Assembly (NCBI RefSeq): GCF_009799805.1
Contig: NZ_CP047050.1
Span: 1,688,001 to 1,752,000, forward strand
DNA from: Myroides phaeus
GTDB taxonomy: Bacteria > Bacteroidota > Bacteroidia > Flavobacteriales > Flavobacteriaceae
Reading direction: 5' to 3'
DNA: 64,000 nucleotides
Below are positions 24,231 to 31,948 of the stretch, piece after piece. The notes under the pieces are model-generated. The model saw only the letters and a program-made list of their open reading frames with translations, had not been told where the DNA came from and ran no database searches. Made by a program: the position numbers and the translations under genes. Position 1 is the stretch's first letter. Each line of letters begins with the position of its first letter.

Positions 24231-26087
24231 TTATTTCAATTTATTGAAATTTCTTTTTACGAATTCAGTAAGTTCTTCCCCTTTTAATAAACCTTGAGAA
24301 AGCTTAGCTAAATCCATTGCTTGTTTAATGTTTGTTGTTCTTTCTTCCTCATTAGCATTGTTGATAATGTTACTTGCTAACTCAGAGTTTGTATTTACAA
24401 CTACATTGTACATTTCAGGTAAGTTACCCATACCGAACATACCGCCACCACCTGATTGGCTCATTTCTTTCATTCTTCTCATAAACTCAGGTTGCGTGAT
24501 GATAAATGGTTCAGCTGTGCTATCCATAGCTTCTAACTTCACTGTATATTTATCTTTAGGAACAATGTTTTCTACGATTTCTTGTAATGATTTTTGCTCA
24601 TCTTCAGAAAGTTTAGAAATCTCTGTTTCTTCTTTTTTGATTAAGTTGCTGATGTGGTCAGCATCTACACGAGCAAAAGTCATTTTCTCATTATCGCTTT
24701 CTAACTTTTGGATTAAGTGAGAAACGATAGGAGAGTCAAGTAACACTACTTCGTATCCTTTATCTTTTGCAGCAGCGATATAGCTGTGTTGTGCATCTTT
24801 ATTAGAAGCATAAAGAATTACTAAGTTACCATCCTTGTCAGTTTGGTTTGCTTTAGTAGCCTCTTTTAATTCTTCTAAAGTATAGTATTTGTTATCTACC
24901 GTTGGGTAAAGAGCAAAAGCACCAGCTTTTTCATAGAATTTATCTTCAGATAACATTCCGTACTCTAAAACGATTTTAATATCGTTCCATTTTGCTTCAA
25001 AGTCAGCTCTGTTTTCGTTGAATAAAGATTTTAACTTATCAGCTACTTTACGTGTGATGTAGTTAGAAATCTTTTTCACGTTTCCGTCTGCTTGTAAGTA
25101 AGATCTTGATACGTTCAATGGAATGTCTGGAGAGTCAATTACCCCTTTTAACATTGTCAAGAATTCAGGAACGATTCCTTCTACATTATCCGTTACAAAC
25201 ACTTGGTTTTGGTATAACTGGATTTTGTCTTTTTGCATTTGAAGATCAGCACTCAACTTAGGGAAGTAAAGAATACCAGTTAAGTTAAATGGGAAGTCAA
25301 CATTCAAGTGAATGTGGAATAACGGCTCTTCAAATTGCATTGGATATAACTCACGGTAGAAGTTTTTGTAATCCTCATCCGTTAATTCAGATGGTTGTTT
25401 AGTCCAAGCTGGGTTAGGGTTGTTGATAATTGTATCTACTACAACTTTATCATCACCTTCACCTTCTTCGTGTGTACCAAATTTAATTGGCACAGGCATA
25501 AATTTGTTGTACTTCGTTAAAAGTCCGTTGATTTTAGACTCTTCTAAGAAGTCTAAAGAATCCTCAGCAATGTGTAAAACAATTTCAGTACCTCTTGACG
25601 TTTTATCACAATCCTCTAAAGTGTACTCAGGACTACCATCACAAGTCCAATGTGCAGCAGGCGCATCTTTGAAAGATTTAGTTAAAATTTCAACTTTATC
25701 AGCTACCATAAAAGCAGAGTAGAAACCTAAACCAAAGTGTCCGATGATTCCTGTGTCTTTAGCAGAATCTTTGTATTTTTCAAGGAATTCTTCAGCACCT
25801 GAGAAAGCAACTTGATTGATATATTTTTCAACTTCCTCTTTCGTCATACCAATTCCTTGGTCGATAATGTGAAGTTTCTTGTTTTCTTTGTCGATTTTTA
25901 CCTCAATAACAGGGTTTCCATACTCAACGCTTGCTTCTCCAATACTTGTTAAATGCTTTAATTTTAAAGTAGCATCAGTAGCATTAGATATTAACTCTCT
26001 TAAAAAAATTTCATGGTCACTGTATAAGAACTTTTTAATAAGTGGGAATATATTCTCCACTGTAACGTTAATTTTTCCAGATGTCAT
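24231..26087 (-). CDS. htpG: Molecular chaperone HtpG (Hsp90)
   Basis: A cytosolic ATP-dependent chaperone of 618 residues. The Bergerat ATP-binding fold is clear: ELISNATDATLKLK (residues 29-42, with catalytic Glu and Asn), DQGIGM near 75-80, and GHFGLGFYSAFMVAD near 116-130. The middle domain includes the catalytic-loop arginine region NVSRSYLQ, and the C-terminal dimerisation domain is complete. The central part is slightly shorter than in E. coli (624). Upstream on the minus strand is a sigma-54-like promoter with a paired upstream motif (26142-26181) also seen before grpE. Confidence 0.97.
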   Translation of the reverse strand: MTSGKINVTVENIFPLIKKFLYSDHEIFLRELISNATDATLKLKHLTSIGEASVEYGNPVIEVKIDKENKKLHIIDQGIGMTKEEVEKYINQVAFSGAEEFLEKYKDSAKDTGIIGHFGLGFYSAFMVADKVEILTKSFKDAPAAHWTCDGSPEYTLEDCDKTSRGTEIVLHIAEDSLDFLEESKINGLLTKYNKFMPVPIKFGTHEEGEGDDKVVVDTIINNPNPAWTKQPSELTDEDYKNFYRELYPMQFEEPLFHIHLNVDFPFNLTGILYFPKLSADLQMQKDKIQLYQNQVFVTDNVEGIVPEFLTMLKGVIDSPDIPLNVSRSYLQADGNVKKISNYITRKVADKLKSLFNENRADFEAKWNDIKIVLEYGMLSEDKFYEKAGAFALYPTVDNKYYTLEELKEATKANQTDKDGNLVILYASNKDAQHSYIAAAKDKGYEVVLLDSPIVSHLIQKLESDNEKMTFARVDADHISNLIKKEETEISKLSEDEQKSLQEIVENIVPKDKYTVKLEAMDSTAEPFIITQPEFMRRMKEMSQSGGGGMFGMGNLPEMYNVVVNTNSELASNIINNANEEERTTNIKQAMDLAKLSQGLLKGEELTEFVKRNFNKLK

Positions 26088-26141
26088 AATTGTATGTTTA
26101 TTTAGTATTTGAATTTTTAATATTTTTGTGATGTACTTAGG

Positions 26142-26181
26142 ACAAAAAAGATACCAAAGGATTTAGCGTGTCATTTTGTCA
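26142..26181 (-). promoter_or_regulatory. Sigma-54-like promoter and upstream motif of htpG
   Basis: Read on the minus strand: TGACAAAATGACA (plus 26181-26169), then 11 bases, then TTGG (26157-26154), 10 bases, then GT (26143-26142), i.e. TTGGTATCTTTTTTGTC. The -24 GG and the GG-N10-GN spacing fit sigma-54; the -12 has GT, not GC. The predicted start site is about 12 bases further, some 45 bases before the ATG. No TAnnTTTG box is visible in this leader. The layout copies that before grpE. Confidence 0.5.
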
Positions 26182-26210
26182 GATTTAAGGCGGAGTGTCT
26201 AAATATTCAC

Positions 26211-26218
26211 TATTTTTG
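26211..26218 (+). promoter_or_regulatory. -7 box TATTTTTG of the lipocalin gene
   Basis: TATTTTTG fits TAnnTTTG; the ATG follows at 26262 after a plausible 35-40 base leader. It is divergent from the htpG promoter, 30 bases away. Confidence 0.45.
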
Positions 26219-26261
26219 GGTATACATTTTGTAACTATGTATTAATGTAAAAAAAAGAAAT

Positions 26262-26720
26262 ATGAAAAAAGTATTATTATTTGGAGCTGTAGCGTTAGCA
26301 ATGGCGTCTTGTAAACCAACGATGGATACAAAATCACAAGTTGGAATTAAGGGGAATTGGACATTGACAAACATCAAACATATTGGTGGTGAGTTTGTGA
26401 AAGTAAACTCATTCAATATTGCAGATTCTCAATGTTTTATTGGTAGTCAATGGAAATTTGTTTCAAACAATAATTCAGGAAACGTAGCCTTGAGTCAAGG
26501 AGGAAATTGTCCAAGTTTTGAAAGTTCATTCAAATGGACAGTAACACCAAACGGAAGCTTCGAATTTAAGTTCGTAGATGAGGGGGTAAAAGCGAAACAC
26601 GTTACTACAGGATACTCTATGCAAGTGAGAAATCAGACCGCAAATTCGTTTGAACTTGTGGATAAATTCTACGCTGGAGGACAAACTTACGACGTGACAT
26701 ATCATTTCGAAAAAAACTAA
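26262..26720 (+). CDS. Lipocalin-like lipoprotein
   Basis: 152 residues with a lipoprotein signal (lipobox MASC, lipidated Cys17) and a small beta-barrel: GNWTLTNIKHIGGE near 32-45, WKFVSNNNSG, SFEFKFVDEG and a closing YDVTYHFEKN. This is the lipocalin-type domain (DUF4923/lipocalin_5-like) common in Flavobacteriaceae. Ligand unknown. It is cotranscribed with the OmpA lipoprotein gene 20 bases downstream, which suggests that both are envelope proteins. Confidence 0.85.
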   Translation: MKKVLLFGAVALAMASCKPTMDTKSQVGIKGNWTLTNIKHIGGEFVKVNSFNIADSQCFIGSQWKFVSNNNSGNVALSQGGNCPSFESSFKWTVTPNGSFEFKFVDEGVKAKHVTTGYSMQVRNQTANSFELVDKFYAGGQTYDVTYHFEKN

Positions 26721-26740
26721 AAAAATAAAAAATAAGTAAG

Positions 26741-27442
26741 ATGAAAAAAGTAACCACGTTTGTATTAGCAGGTACATTGCTTGCAACTTCTTTTACTTTC
26801 ACTGGATGTGAAGCTGTACAGAATTCAAACAAGACACAAAGAGGTGCTGCAATTGGGGCAGCTGGTGGAGCTATTATTGGTGGTATTTTAGGTAATAACA
26901 TTGGTAAAGGCGGAAACGGAGCTCTTGGTGCTGTTTTAGGTGGAGTTATCGGTGGATCTGCCGGTGGAGTTATCGGAAACAAAATGGATAAACAAGCTCG
27001 TCAAATTGAGCAAACTGTTCCAGGTGCACAAGTTGAAAGAGTTGGAGAGGGAATCAAATTAGTATTGGGTGAAAACTCTGTAAACTTTGATATTAACTCT
27101 GCTACATTGACTACAAAAGCAAAAGCAAACCTTGATAAATTAGTTAAAGTATTTAAAGAAAACCCAGATACATATATTGATATCTACGGATATACTGATA
27201 TTACAGGGAGAGAAGAGTACAACTTAAGTTTATCTAAAAAGAGAGCTGCTTCTGTAAAACAATACTTAATTCAACAAGGTATTGCTGCTAATCGTATGGT
27301 TGCAGATGGTTTTGGTATTGCTGATCCAATTGCTTCTAACGAGACTAAAGCAGGACAAGCTCTTAATAGACGTGTAGAGTTTGGTATTCGTGCAAACGAG
27401 AAAATGATTCAAGATGCTCAAAACGAATCTGGTGTTCGTTAA
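26741..27442 (+). CDS. OmpA family lipoprotein with glycine-zipper
   Basis: 233 residues: lipobox FTGC with Cys23, a glycine-zipper segment (GAAIGAAGGAIIGGILGNNI and on, about 37-80) that may insert in a membrane, then an OmpA-like peptidoglycan-binding domain (about 110-220) with INSATLTTKAKANLDKL, IYGYTDITGREEYNLSLSKKRA and FGIADPIASN plus NRRVEF. This is the YiaD/Pal-like layout that tethers the outer membrane to peptidoglycan. Second gene of a two-gene operon with the lipocalin gene. Confidence 0.93.
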   Translation: MKKVTTFVLAGTLLATSFTFTGCEAVQNSNKTQRGAAIGAAGGAIIGGILGNNIGKGGNGALGAVLGGVIGGSAGGVIGNKMDKQARQIEQTVPGAQVERVGEGIKLVLGENSVNFDINSATLTTKAKANLDKLVKVFKENPDTYIDIYGYTDITGREEYNLSLSKKRAASVKQYLIQQGIAANRMVADGFGIADPIASNETKAGQALNRRVEFGIRANEKMIQDAQNESGVR

Positions 27443-27461
27443 TTGAGTTTTCTCATAAAGT

Positions 27462-27500
27462 AAAAAGGGAAAGAAGTACAGTACTTCTTTCCCTTTTTTT
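27462..27500. terminator. Strong bidirectional terminator after the OmpA gene
   Basis: GGGAAAGAAGTAC (27467-27479) and GTACTTCTTTCCC (27481-27493) form a perfect 13-bp stem, with A-run before and T-run after. Confidence 0.92.
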
Positions 27501-27572
27501 ATGGTTTATAGTTTGTAAAAACTACAGGTAATAATTGAAAAATATTTTATCATAACACGTGTTGGTTTCCTT

Positions 27573-29090
27573 TTAAAGGGAGCAATCAACACAAGTTAAG
27601 GTTTGATCTTCTTGCATTTTATACCAATGCTTAGCTTCACCTATTTGTTGTTGGTCTATTAAAGCTGCTTTTATAACCTCATTGATATAAACGCTTTTTC
27701 CTTGTGGGATGTAAATAGAATATTTCAATTTAGCCTCTGTTGTTTCGTTATTATTGAAACTACTCGCTATTAATAGTACATTGTCTTTTTGTTCAAACTG
27801 AATAGCTTGTATTTCATTAGAATAGACTAATTCAGACTGTTTTCCTTTCTTTGTATATCTTGCCTCAGCAAAGTTAGTACCCGATACTTTTCCGTAGATT
27901 TCATCTTGAAAAGAAGGTAGTAATTCGATTTCAATTGGTAATGTGTTTGCTGTATTTGTTACTTCAAAACCATCTGTTGTAGAGCGGTTTGAATCAAAGT
28001 AAGCAGCGTCAACAAATTTGATGTTTAAACTATCTGTATCGTAAAAGGTAAAGTTAGTTTGTCTCTCCACGCGTTGTCTGTCCATTTGATTACCTAAATC
28101 TTCCCAGTTCTTAGCATTTGCAAACGGAATAGCAAATAGTCCTAATGTGATAAACCAGATAACAATTAACGAGATAATTGTAGCCGCTACATATTTGATA
28201 TTGGTGTATATTAAACGCAATCCAATAATTAACAATCCAATGAATGGCAAGGTAACTAACATAAATACTAATGCTATTGTTCTACCATAGTTTGCTTCAG
28301 AGAATAAAAAGAATGGAACCCCTTCAGCAGCTGTTTCTGCTAAGATAAAATCTTTGTTTATCCATACTCCAATGGCAGCAACTATAATAGTTAATAAATT
28401 AATTGCACTAAAAGCAATGAACCCAATACCGAATATATATCTAATCCACTTACCACTTTTTTCTCCAGCTACTTGAGTTTGTCTTTTGATGTTGTCATAA
28501 TCAATATCGTTGATTTTATTAGTAACATAAGAAACATTCTCTTTAACCTTTTTTTCAATAGTTTCAATATTGATAGGTTCTCTCTCCATTTCTAAGCGTT
28601 GAGAGGTAGTCTTTGCAGCAGGAATTATAATCCATAAGATTAAGTATAGTAACACACCTGTTCCGTAGAATACCAATAAAAAAGCAAATAAGATTCTAAT
28701 CCAAACAACATCAATTTTGAAGTAGTGCCCTAAACCAGCTAATACACCTCCGATAACTCCTTTATCTGTATCTCTGTACAGTTTTTTCTGTCCAGTATAG
28801 ATGTATTCTGTTTTTATAGTTTCTTCATCGTCAAGGATATAATCTTCTGGTTTTCCCATAATATTGATTACTTCCTCTACGTTGCTCTCTGTAATTACTT
28901 GATTAGTATCTGTAATTTTCTCATTGAATAATTCAGCAATTCTTATTTCGATATCGTGAATGATTTCATCTTGTTCTTCCTGAGCGAAAGTACGTCTGAT
29001 CGCTTGTAAGTAATGATCTAATTTGTGGTAAGCATTCTCGTCAATGTGGAATACTAATCCACCTATATTTACAGTTAATGTTTTGTTCAT
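27573..29090 (-). CDS. PspC domain membrane protein
   Basis: 505 residues. An N-terminal cytoplasmic segment (about 1-95, starting NKTLTVNIGGLVFHIDE) precedes a PspC domain (KKLYRDTDKGVIGGVLAGLGHYFKID, about 103-165, with a membrane helix ending in LILWIIIPAA). Several further helices lie at 215-330, followed by a long periplasmic region. PspC-type proteins are linked to envelope stress sensing. It follows a PadR repressor gene by 4 bases, a widespread Bacteroidetes pair, so it is almost certainly regulated by it. Confidence 0.9.
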   Translation of the reverse strand: MNKTLTVNIGGLVFHIDENAYHKLDHYLQAIRRTFAQEEQDEIIHDIEIRIAELFNEKITDTNQVITESNVEEVINIMGKPEDYILDDEETIKTEYIYTGQKKLYRDTDKGVIGGVLAGLGHYFKIDVVWIRILFAFLLVFYGTGVLLYLILWIIIPAAKTTSQRLEMEREPINIETIEKKVKENVSYVTNKINDIDYDNIKRQTQVAGEKSGKWIRYIFGIGFIAFSAINLLTIIVAAIGVWINKDFILAETAAEGVPFFLFSEANYGRTIALVFMLVTLPFIGLLIIGLRLIYTNIKYVAATIISLIVIWFITLGLFAIPFANAKNWEDLGNQMDRQRVERQTNFTFYDTDSLNIKFVDAAYFDSNRSTTDGFEVTNTANTLPIEIELLPSFQDEIYGKVSGTNFAEARYTKKGKQSELVYSNEIQAIQFEQKDNVLLIASSFNNNETTEAKLKYSIYIPQGKSVYINEVIKAALIDQQQIGEAKHWYKMQEDQTLTCVDCSL

Positions 29091-29094
29091 CGTG

Positions 29095-29424
29095 TTAGTT
29101 TTTTGAGGTTATAGCTTCTACTGCATTTGCAAGTTCAGACCAGGTTTTAGCAAGTTCGTTTAAAAACTCTTCTCCCTTTTCTGTCAGTTTGTAATACTTG
29201 CGAGGAGGACCAGAGACAGATTCTTCCCATCGATAAGACAAGTAATCGTCGTTTTTAAGTCGTGTTAGCAAAGGATAAACAGTTCCTTCAACAACAACCA
29301 GCTTTACGCTTTTTAGTTCGTCCAGTATTTCAGAGGTATAGCAGTCTTTCTGTTTTAAAATCGAAAGAATACAGAACTCTAAAATTCCCTTGCGCATTTG
29401 TGCTTTAGTGTTTTCTATATTCAT
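29095..29424 (-). CDS. PadR family transcriptional regulator
   Basis: A 109-residue winged-helix repressor: LEFCILSILKQKDCYTSEIL (about 15-34) is the recognition helix region, VVVEGTVYPLLTRLKNDDYLSYRWEES is the PadR signature and PPRKYYKLTEKGEEFL the wing. It is the first gene of the padR-pspC unit. A near-perfect 21-bp palindrome next to its -7 box (29474-29494) probably is its operator, implying autoregulation. Confidence 0.92.
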   Translation of the reverse strand: MNIENTKAQMRKGILEFCILSILKQKDCYTSEILDELKSVKLVVVEGTVYPLLTRLKNDDYLSYRWEESVSGPPRKYYKLTEKGEEFLNELAKTWSELANAVEAITSKN

Positions 29425-29452
29425 AATTACTTCTTGGTCTTTGTTTCTTATG

Positions 29453-29494
29453 CAAAGATATATCTAAAGGCAGGTACTTTGTATTACATAGTAC
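29453..29494 (-). promoter_or_regulatory. padR promoter and putative PadR operator
   Basis: On the minus strand a -7 box TATCTTTG (plus 29460-29453) sits 28 bases before the ATG. Upstream at 29474-29494 is a 21-bp near-perfect palindrome with outer half-sites GTACT and AGTAC and inner TGTA and TACA, mismatched only at three central positions. It overlaps the -33 region, an ideal place for repression. Confidence 0.6.
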
Positions 29495-29806
29495 TATAAA
29501 TTAACAATGATTTAACAATTGAAAAAAAAGGAATATACTTCTGTAAGGAGTGTTTTTATATTGTAACTTATTGGTTGTTAATGTTTTGTTTTTGTGTTAC
29601 CTTTTGTTTTAGGCAGTTTTAATTATTTCAGGATTAAGAAGATATATTTATTTTAAGTAGCATATTAGGCATACATTTTTGGGTGTGAAAGTAATTTAGC
29701 ATCGTTTAAAGGAAGATATATAAGTCTAAAAAAGGGTATTTACAGGAAAAAGAGAAGAAAGTAAATCATTCAACTTTTTTTGTATATTTAGTAAAAATCT
29801 AAAAGA
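29495..29806. other. Intergenic, AT-rich, nothing clear
   Basis: A 312-base stretch between the padR promoter and the DUF4442 gene. It is very AT-rich with no hairpin or open frame of note. A TATATTTAG stretch just before the DUF4442 ATG resembles a weak -7 element. Confidence 0.4.
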
Positions 29807-30262
29807 ATGGAGTTTACAGTTTCAAACATAAATAAGTTTTTGTTTTTCAAATTGCCTTCTGCTTATTGGACAGGAGTGCGTATGAAAGAGATTAGTAACA
29901 CAACAGCTGTTACTACAGTTAAGCATAAGTGGGCAAATCAAAATCCGTTTAGATCAATGTATTTTGCAGTACAAGCAATGGCGGCTGAATTATCGACTGG
30001 AGCTTTAGTAATGAGAAAAATACAAGAGAGCGGACAGAAGATATCGATGTTAGTTGCTAACAACAATAGTTCGTTTACCAAAAAAGCAACCGGTCGTATT
30101 TACTTTGAATGCGTTGACGGAGCATTATTAGACGAGGCGATTGCTAAGGCGATTGCTACGGGAGAAGGGGTTACTGTATGGATGAAGTCTGTTGGTAAAA
30201 ATGAGAAAGGAGAGCAAGTTTCTGTTATGAACTTTGAGTGGACATTGAAGGTTAAAAAATAA
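29807..30262 (+). CDS. DUF4442 family (hotdog-fold thioesterase-like) protein
   Basis: 151 residues; the layout (KLPSAYWTGVRMKEIS near 16-31, KWANQNPFRSMYFAVQAMAAELSTG near 45-69) matches DUF4442, a hotdog-fold family related to acyl-CoA thioesterases. No activity is proven. It is 6 bases upstream of a TIGR01777 epimerase gene and probably cotranscribed. Confidence 0.8.
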   Translation: MEFTVSNINKFLFFKLPSAYWTGVRMKEISNTTAVTTVKHKWANQNPFRSMYFAVQAMAAELSTGALVMRKIQESGQKISMLVANNNSSFTKKATGRIYFECVDGALLDEAIAKAIATGEGVTVWMKSVGKNEKGEQVSVMNFEWTLKVKK

Positions 30263-30268
30263 GCGATT

Positions 30269-31174
30269 ATGCGTATTTTAGTTACAGGTGCGACTGGATT
30301 GATAGGAAAGCAATTGGTGCATAAACTATTAGAAGAGGGATATGAAGTCAATTACCTAACAACAAATAAAGAGAAGAAAGAAGGTGTGCTTATTGGAGCA
30401 AAAGGCTTTTATTGGAATCCTTACAAAGGAGAGATAGAAGAAAATGCTTTGGATGAGGTACATACCATCATACATTTAGCGGGTTCAAATATTTCAGAAT
30501 CGTGGTCAAAAGCGGGAAAAGCGAAGATAGTAGAAAGCCGTATTGTTCCGAGTAATTTTATTTACGAGCAGTTGGCTAAAAAAGCACATTCTGTTAAACA
30601 GATCGTTTGTTCATCTGCCGTTGGTCTTTATGCAAATAGTAGTAAGTGGCAAAGTGAGGAACAGTATTTTGAAGCAGATAACTTCTTGGGAAATGTTGTT
30701 TCTCAATGGGAGGCTGCTAATTTGAGATTTCAAGAAATAGGAGTTAAAGTGAGCTTAGTGCGCATAGGTTTAGTTCTTGCTAAAGAAGGAGGGGCTTTAC
30801 CTCAAATCGCTAAGATGGCAAATTGTTATCTGGGAAGTGTGTTAGGCGATGGGAAACAGTTTTATTCGTGGATACACATAAAAGACTTAGTAGGTATATT
30901 TTTGTTTTTGACAAAACACGAAATAGAAGGCGTTTACAATGCTGTTGCTCCAAAACCAGAAACAAATAAATCGTTTACCATAGGCTTGTCAAAGGTTCTG
31001 AATAAAAAGATTTTGTTACCAGCAGTACCTAAATGGGGTTTAAAAATTGTAATTGGAGAAAAAGCAGTACTTGTTGTAGAAGGACAACGCGTAAGTAGTG
31101 CGAAAATTGAAAAAGCAGGATATGTGTTTAATTATTGCGAATTAAAGACTGCTTTGCAAGAAATATATAAATAA
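30269..31174 (+). CDS. TIGR01777 family NAD-dependent epimerase/oxidoreductase
   Basis: A 301-residue extended SDR protein. GATGLIGKQLVHKL (residues 7-20) is the nucleotide-binding loop, IIHLAGSNI marks the SDR core, and SSAVGLYANSS carries the tyrosine region. The C-terminal DUF1731 region ends at residue 300 (VSSAKIEKAGYVFNY). The family includes E. coli YfcH; its substrate is unknown. The GrpE-DnaJ operon follows after a terminator. Confidence 0.9.
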   Translation: MRILVTGATGLIGKQLVHKLLEEGYEVNYLTTNKEKKEGVLIGAKGFYWNPYKGEIEENALDEVHTIIHLAGSNISESWSKAGKAKIVESRIVPSNFIYEQLAKKAHSVKQIVCSSAVGLYANSSKWQSEEQYFEADNFLGNVVSQWEAANLRFQEIGVKVSLVRIGLVLAKEGGALPQIAKMANCYLGSVLGDGKQFYSWIHIKDLVGIFLFLTKHEIEGVYNAVAPKPETNKSFTIGLSKVLNKKILLPAVPKWGLKIVIGEKAVLVVEGQRVSSAKIEKAGYVFNYCELKTALQEIYK

Positions 31175-31176
31175 AG

Positions 31177-31202
31177 AAATGTGCTTAGGCACATTTTTTT
31201 TT
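31177..31202 (+). terminator. Terminator after the TIGR01777 gene
   Basis: AAATGTGC (31177-31184) pairs with GCACATTT (31189-31196), then a T-run. Confidence 0.82.
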
Positions 31203-31278
31203 GTTTAATAGAAAGTTGTTTTAGGTAGAAAGAAGAGTAAATAGCAGTAAGATAGAATTTTACTAACTGACTAAAAAA

Positions 31279-31319
31279 TGTCATTATGACAGAGAAAGCA
31301 AGTTGGCAAAGGATTTGCT
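31279..31319 (+). promoter_or_regulatory. Sigma-54-like promoter and upstream motif of grpE-dnaJ
   Basis: TTGGCAAAGGATTTGCT (31303-31319) has the sigma-54 -24 GG (31305-06) and -12 GC (31317-18) with exactly 10 bases between. An inverted repeat TGTCATTATGACA (31279-31291) lies 11 bases upstream of TTGG. The start codon of grpE is at 31361, giving a leader of about 30 bases. No TAnnTTTG box is obvious. The same motif order and spacing occur before htpG. Confidence 0.65.
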
Positions 31320-31360
31320 ATTTAGTGAGTGTAAATTATAAAATTTAATTTGTCTAAACT

Positions 31361-31912
31361 ATGAATACTGAGAACAAAGATATAAACAAAGAGCAAGAGG
31401 AAATTCAACAAGATGTAGATCAAACAACTGAAGGAGCAGCTGCAGAGGGAACAACTGAGCAATTGAGCGCTGAAGAAGAAATGACTATAAAATTGGCTGA
31501 AGAGAAAGATAAATTTATTCGCTTATTTGCTGAATTTGAGAACTATAAGAGACGTACTGCTAAAGAGCGTATTGAGTTGTTTAAAACAGCAGGAGAAGAA
31601 GTTATGTCAGCTTTATTGCCTGTAATGGATGACTTTGATCGTGCAGTAACTGAGTTAGAAAAACACGGAGAAAGTGATCATTTAACAGGAATTAAATTAA
31701 TCTCTAACAAGTTCAAAGATACTTTGTCAAGCAAAGGATTAGAAGAAGTAGCTTTAAAAGCAGGAGATAGCTTTGATGCAGATGTGGCAGAAGCAGTGAC
31801 ACAAATTCCGGCAGGAGATGATATGAAAGGGAAAATTGTTGATGTAATTGAAAGAGGATATAAATTAGGAGAGAAGATTATTCGTTTCCCTAAAGTTGTA
31901 ATTGGACAATAA
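31361..31912 (+). CDS. grpE: Nucleotide exchange factor GrpE
   Basis: It releases ADP from DnaK. 183 residues: an acidic, Q/E-rich N-terminus (about 1-50), a long coiled coil (EEEMTIKLAEEKDKFIRLFAEFENYKRRTAKERIE, 38-72), and the beta-wing with VIERGYKLGEKIIRFPKVVIG at the end. The dnaJ gene follows after 36 bases; dnaK is not in the window. A sigma-54-like promoter precedes it. Confidence 0.97.
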   Translation: MNTENKDINKEQEEIQQDVDQTTEGAAAEGTTEQLSAEEEMTIKLAEEKDKFIRLFAEFENYKRRTAKERIELFKTAGEEVMSALLPVMDDFDRAVTELEKHGESDHLTGIKLISNKFKDTLSSKGLEEVALKAGDSFDADVAEAVTQIPAGDDMKGKIVDVIERGYKLGEKIIRFPKVVIGQ

Positions 31913-31948
31913 TCTTTCGATAACAAAATATATAAAGAGTTTACAACG

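Noticed and set aside
24328..26112. Several plus-strand frames opposite htpG
   Set aside because: htpG is complete and fully explains the region.
26526..26982. Two minus-strand frames across the lipocalin and OmpA genes, one proline-rich
   Set aside because: The proline-rich run is the complement of the glycine-zipper codons of the OmpA gene; not a gene.
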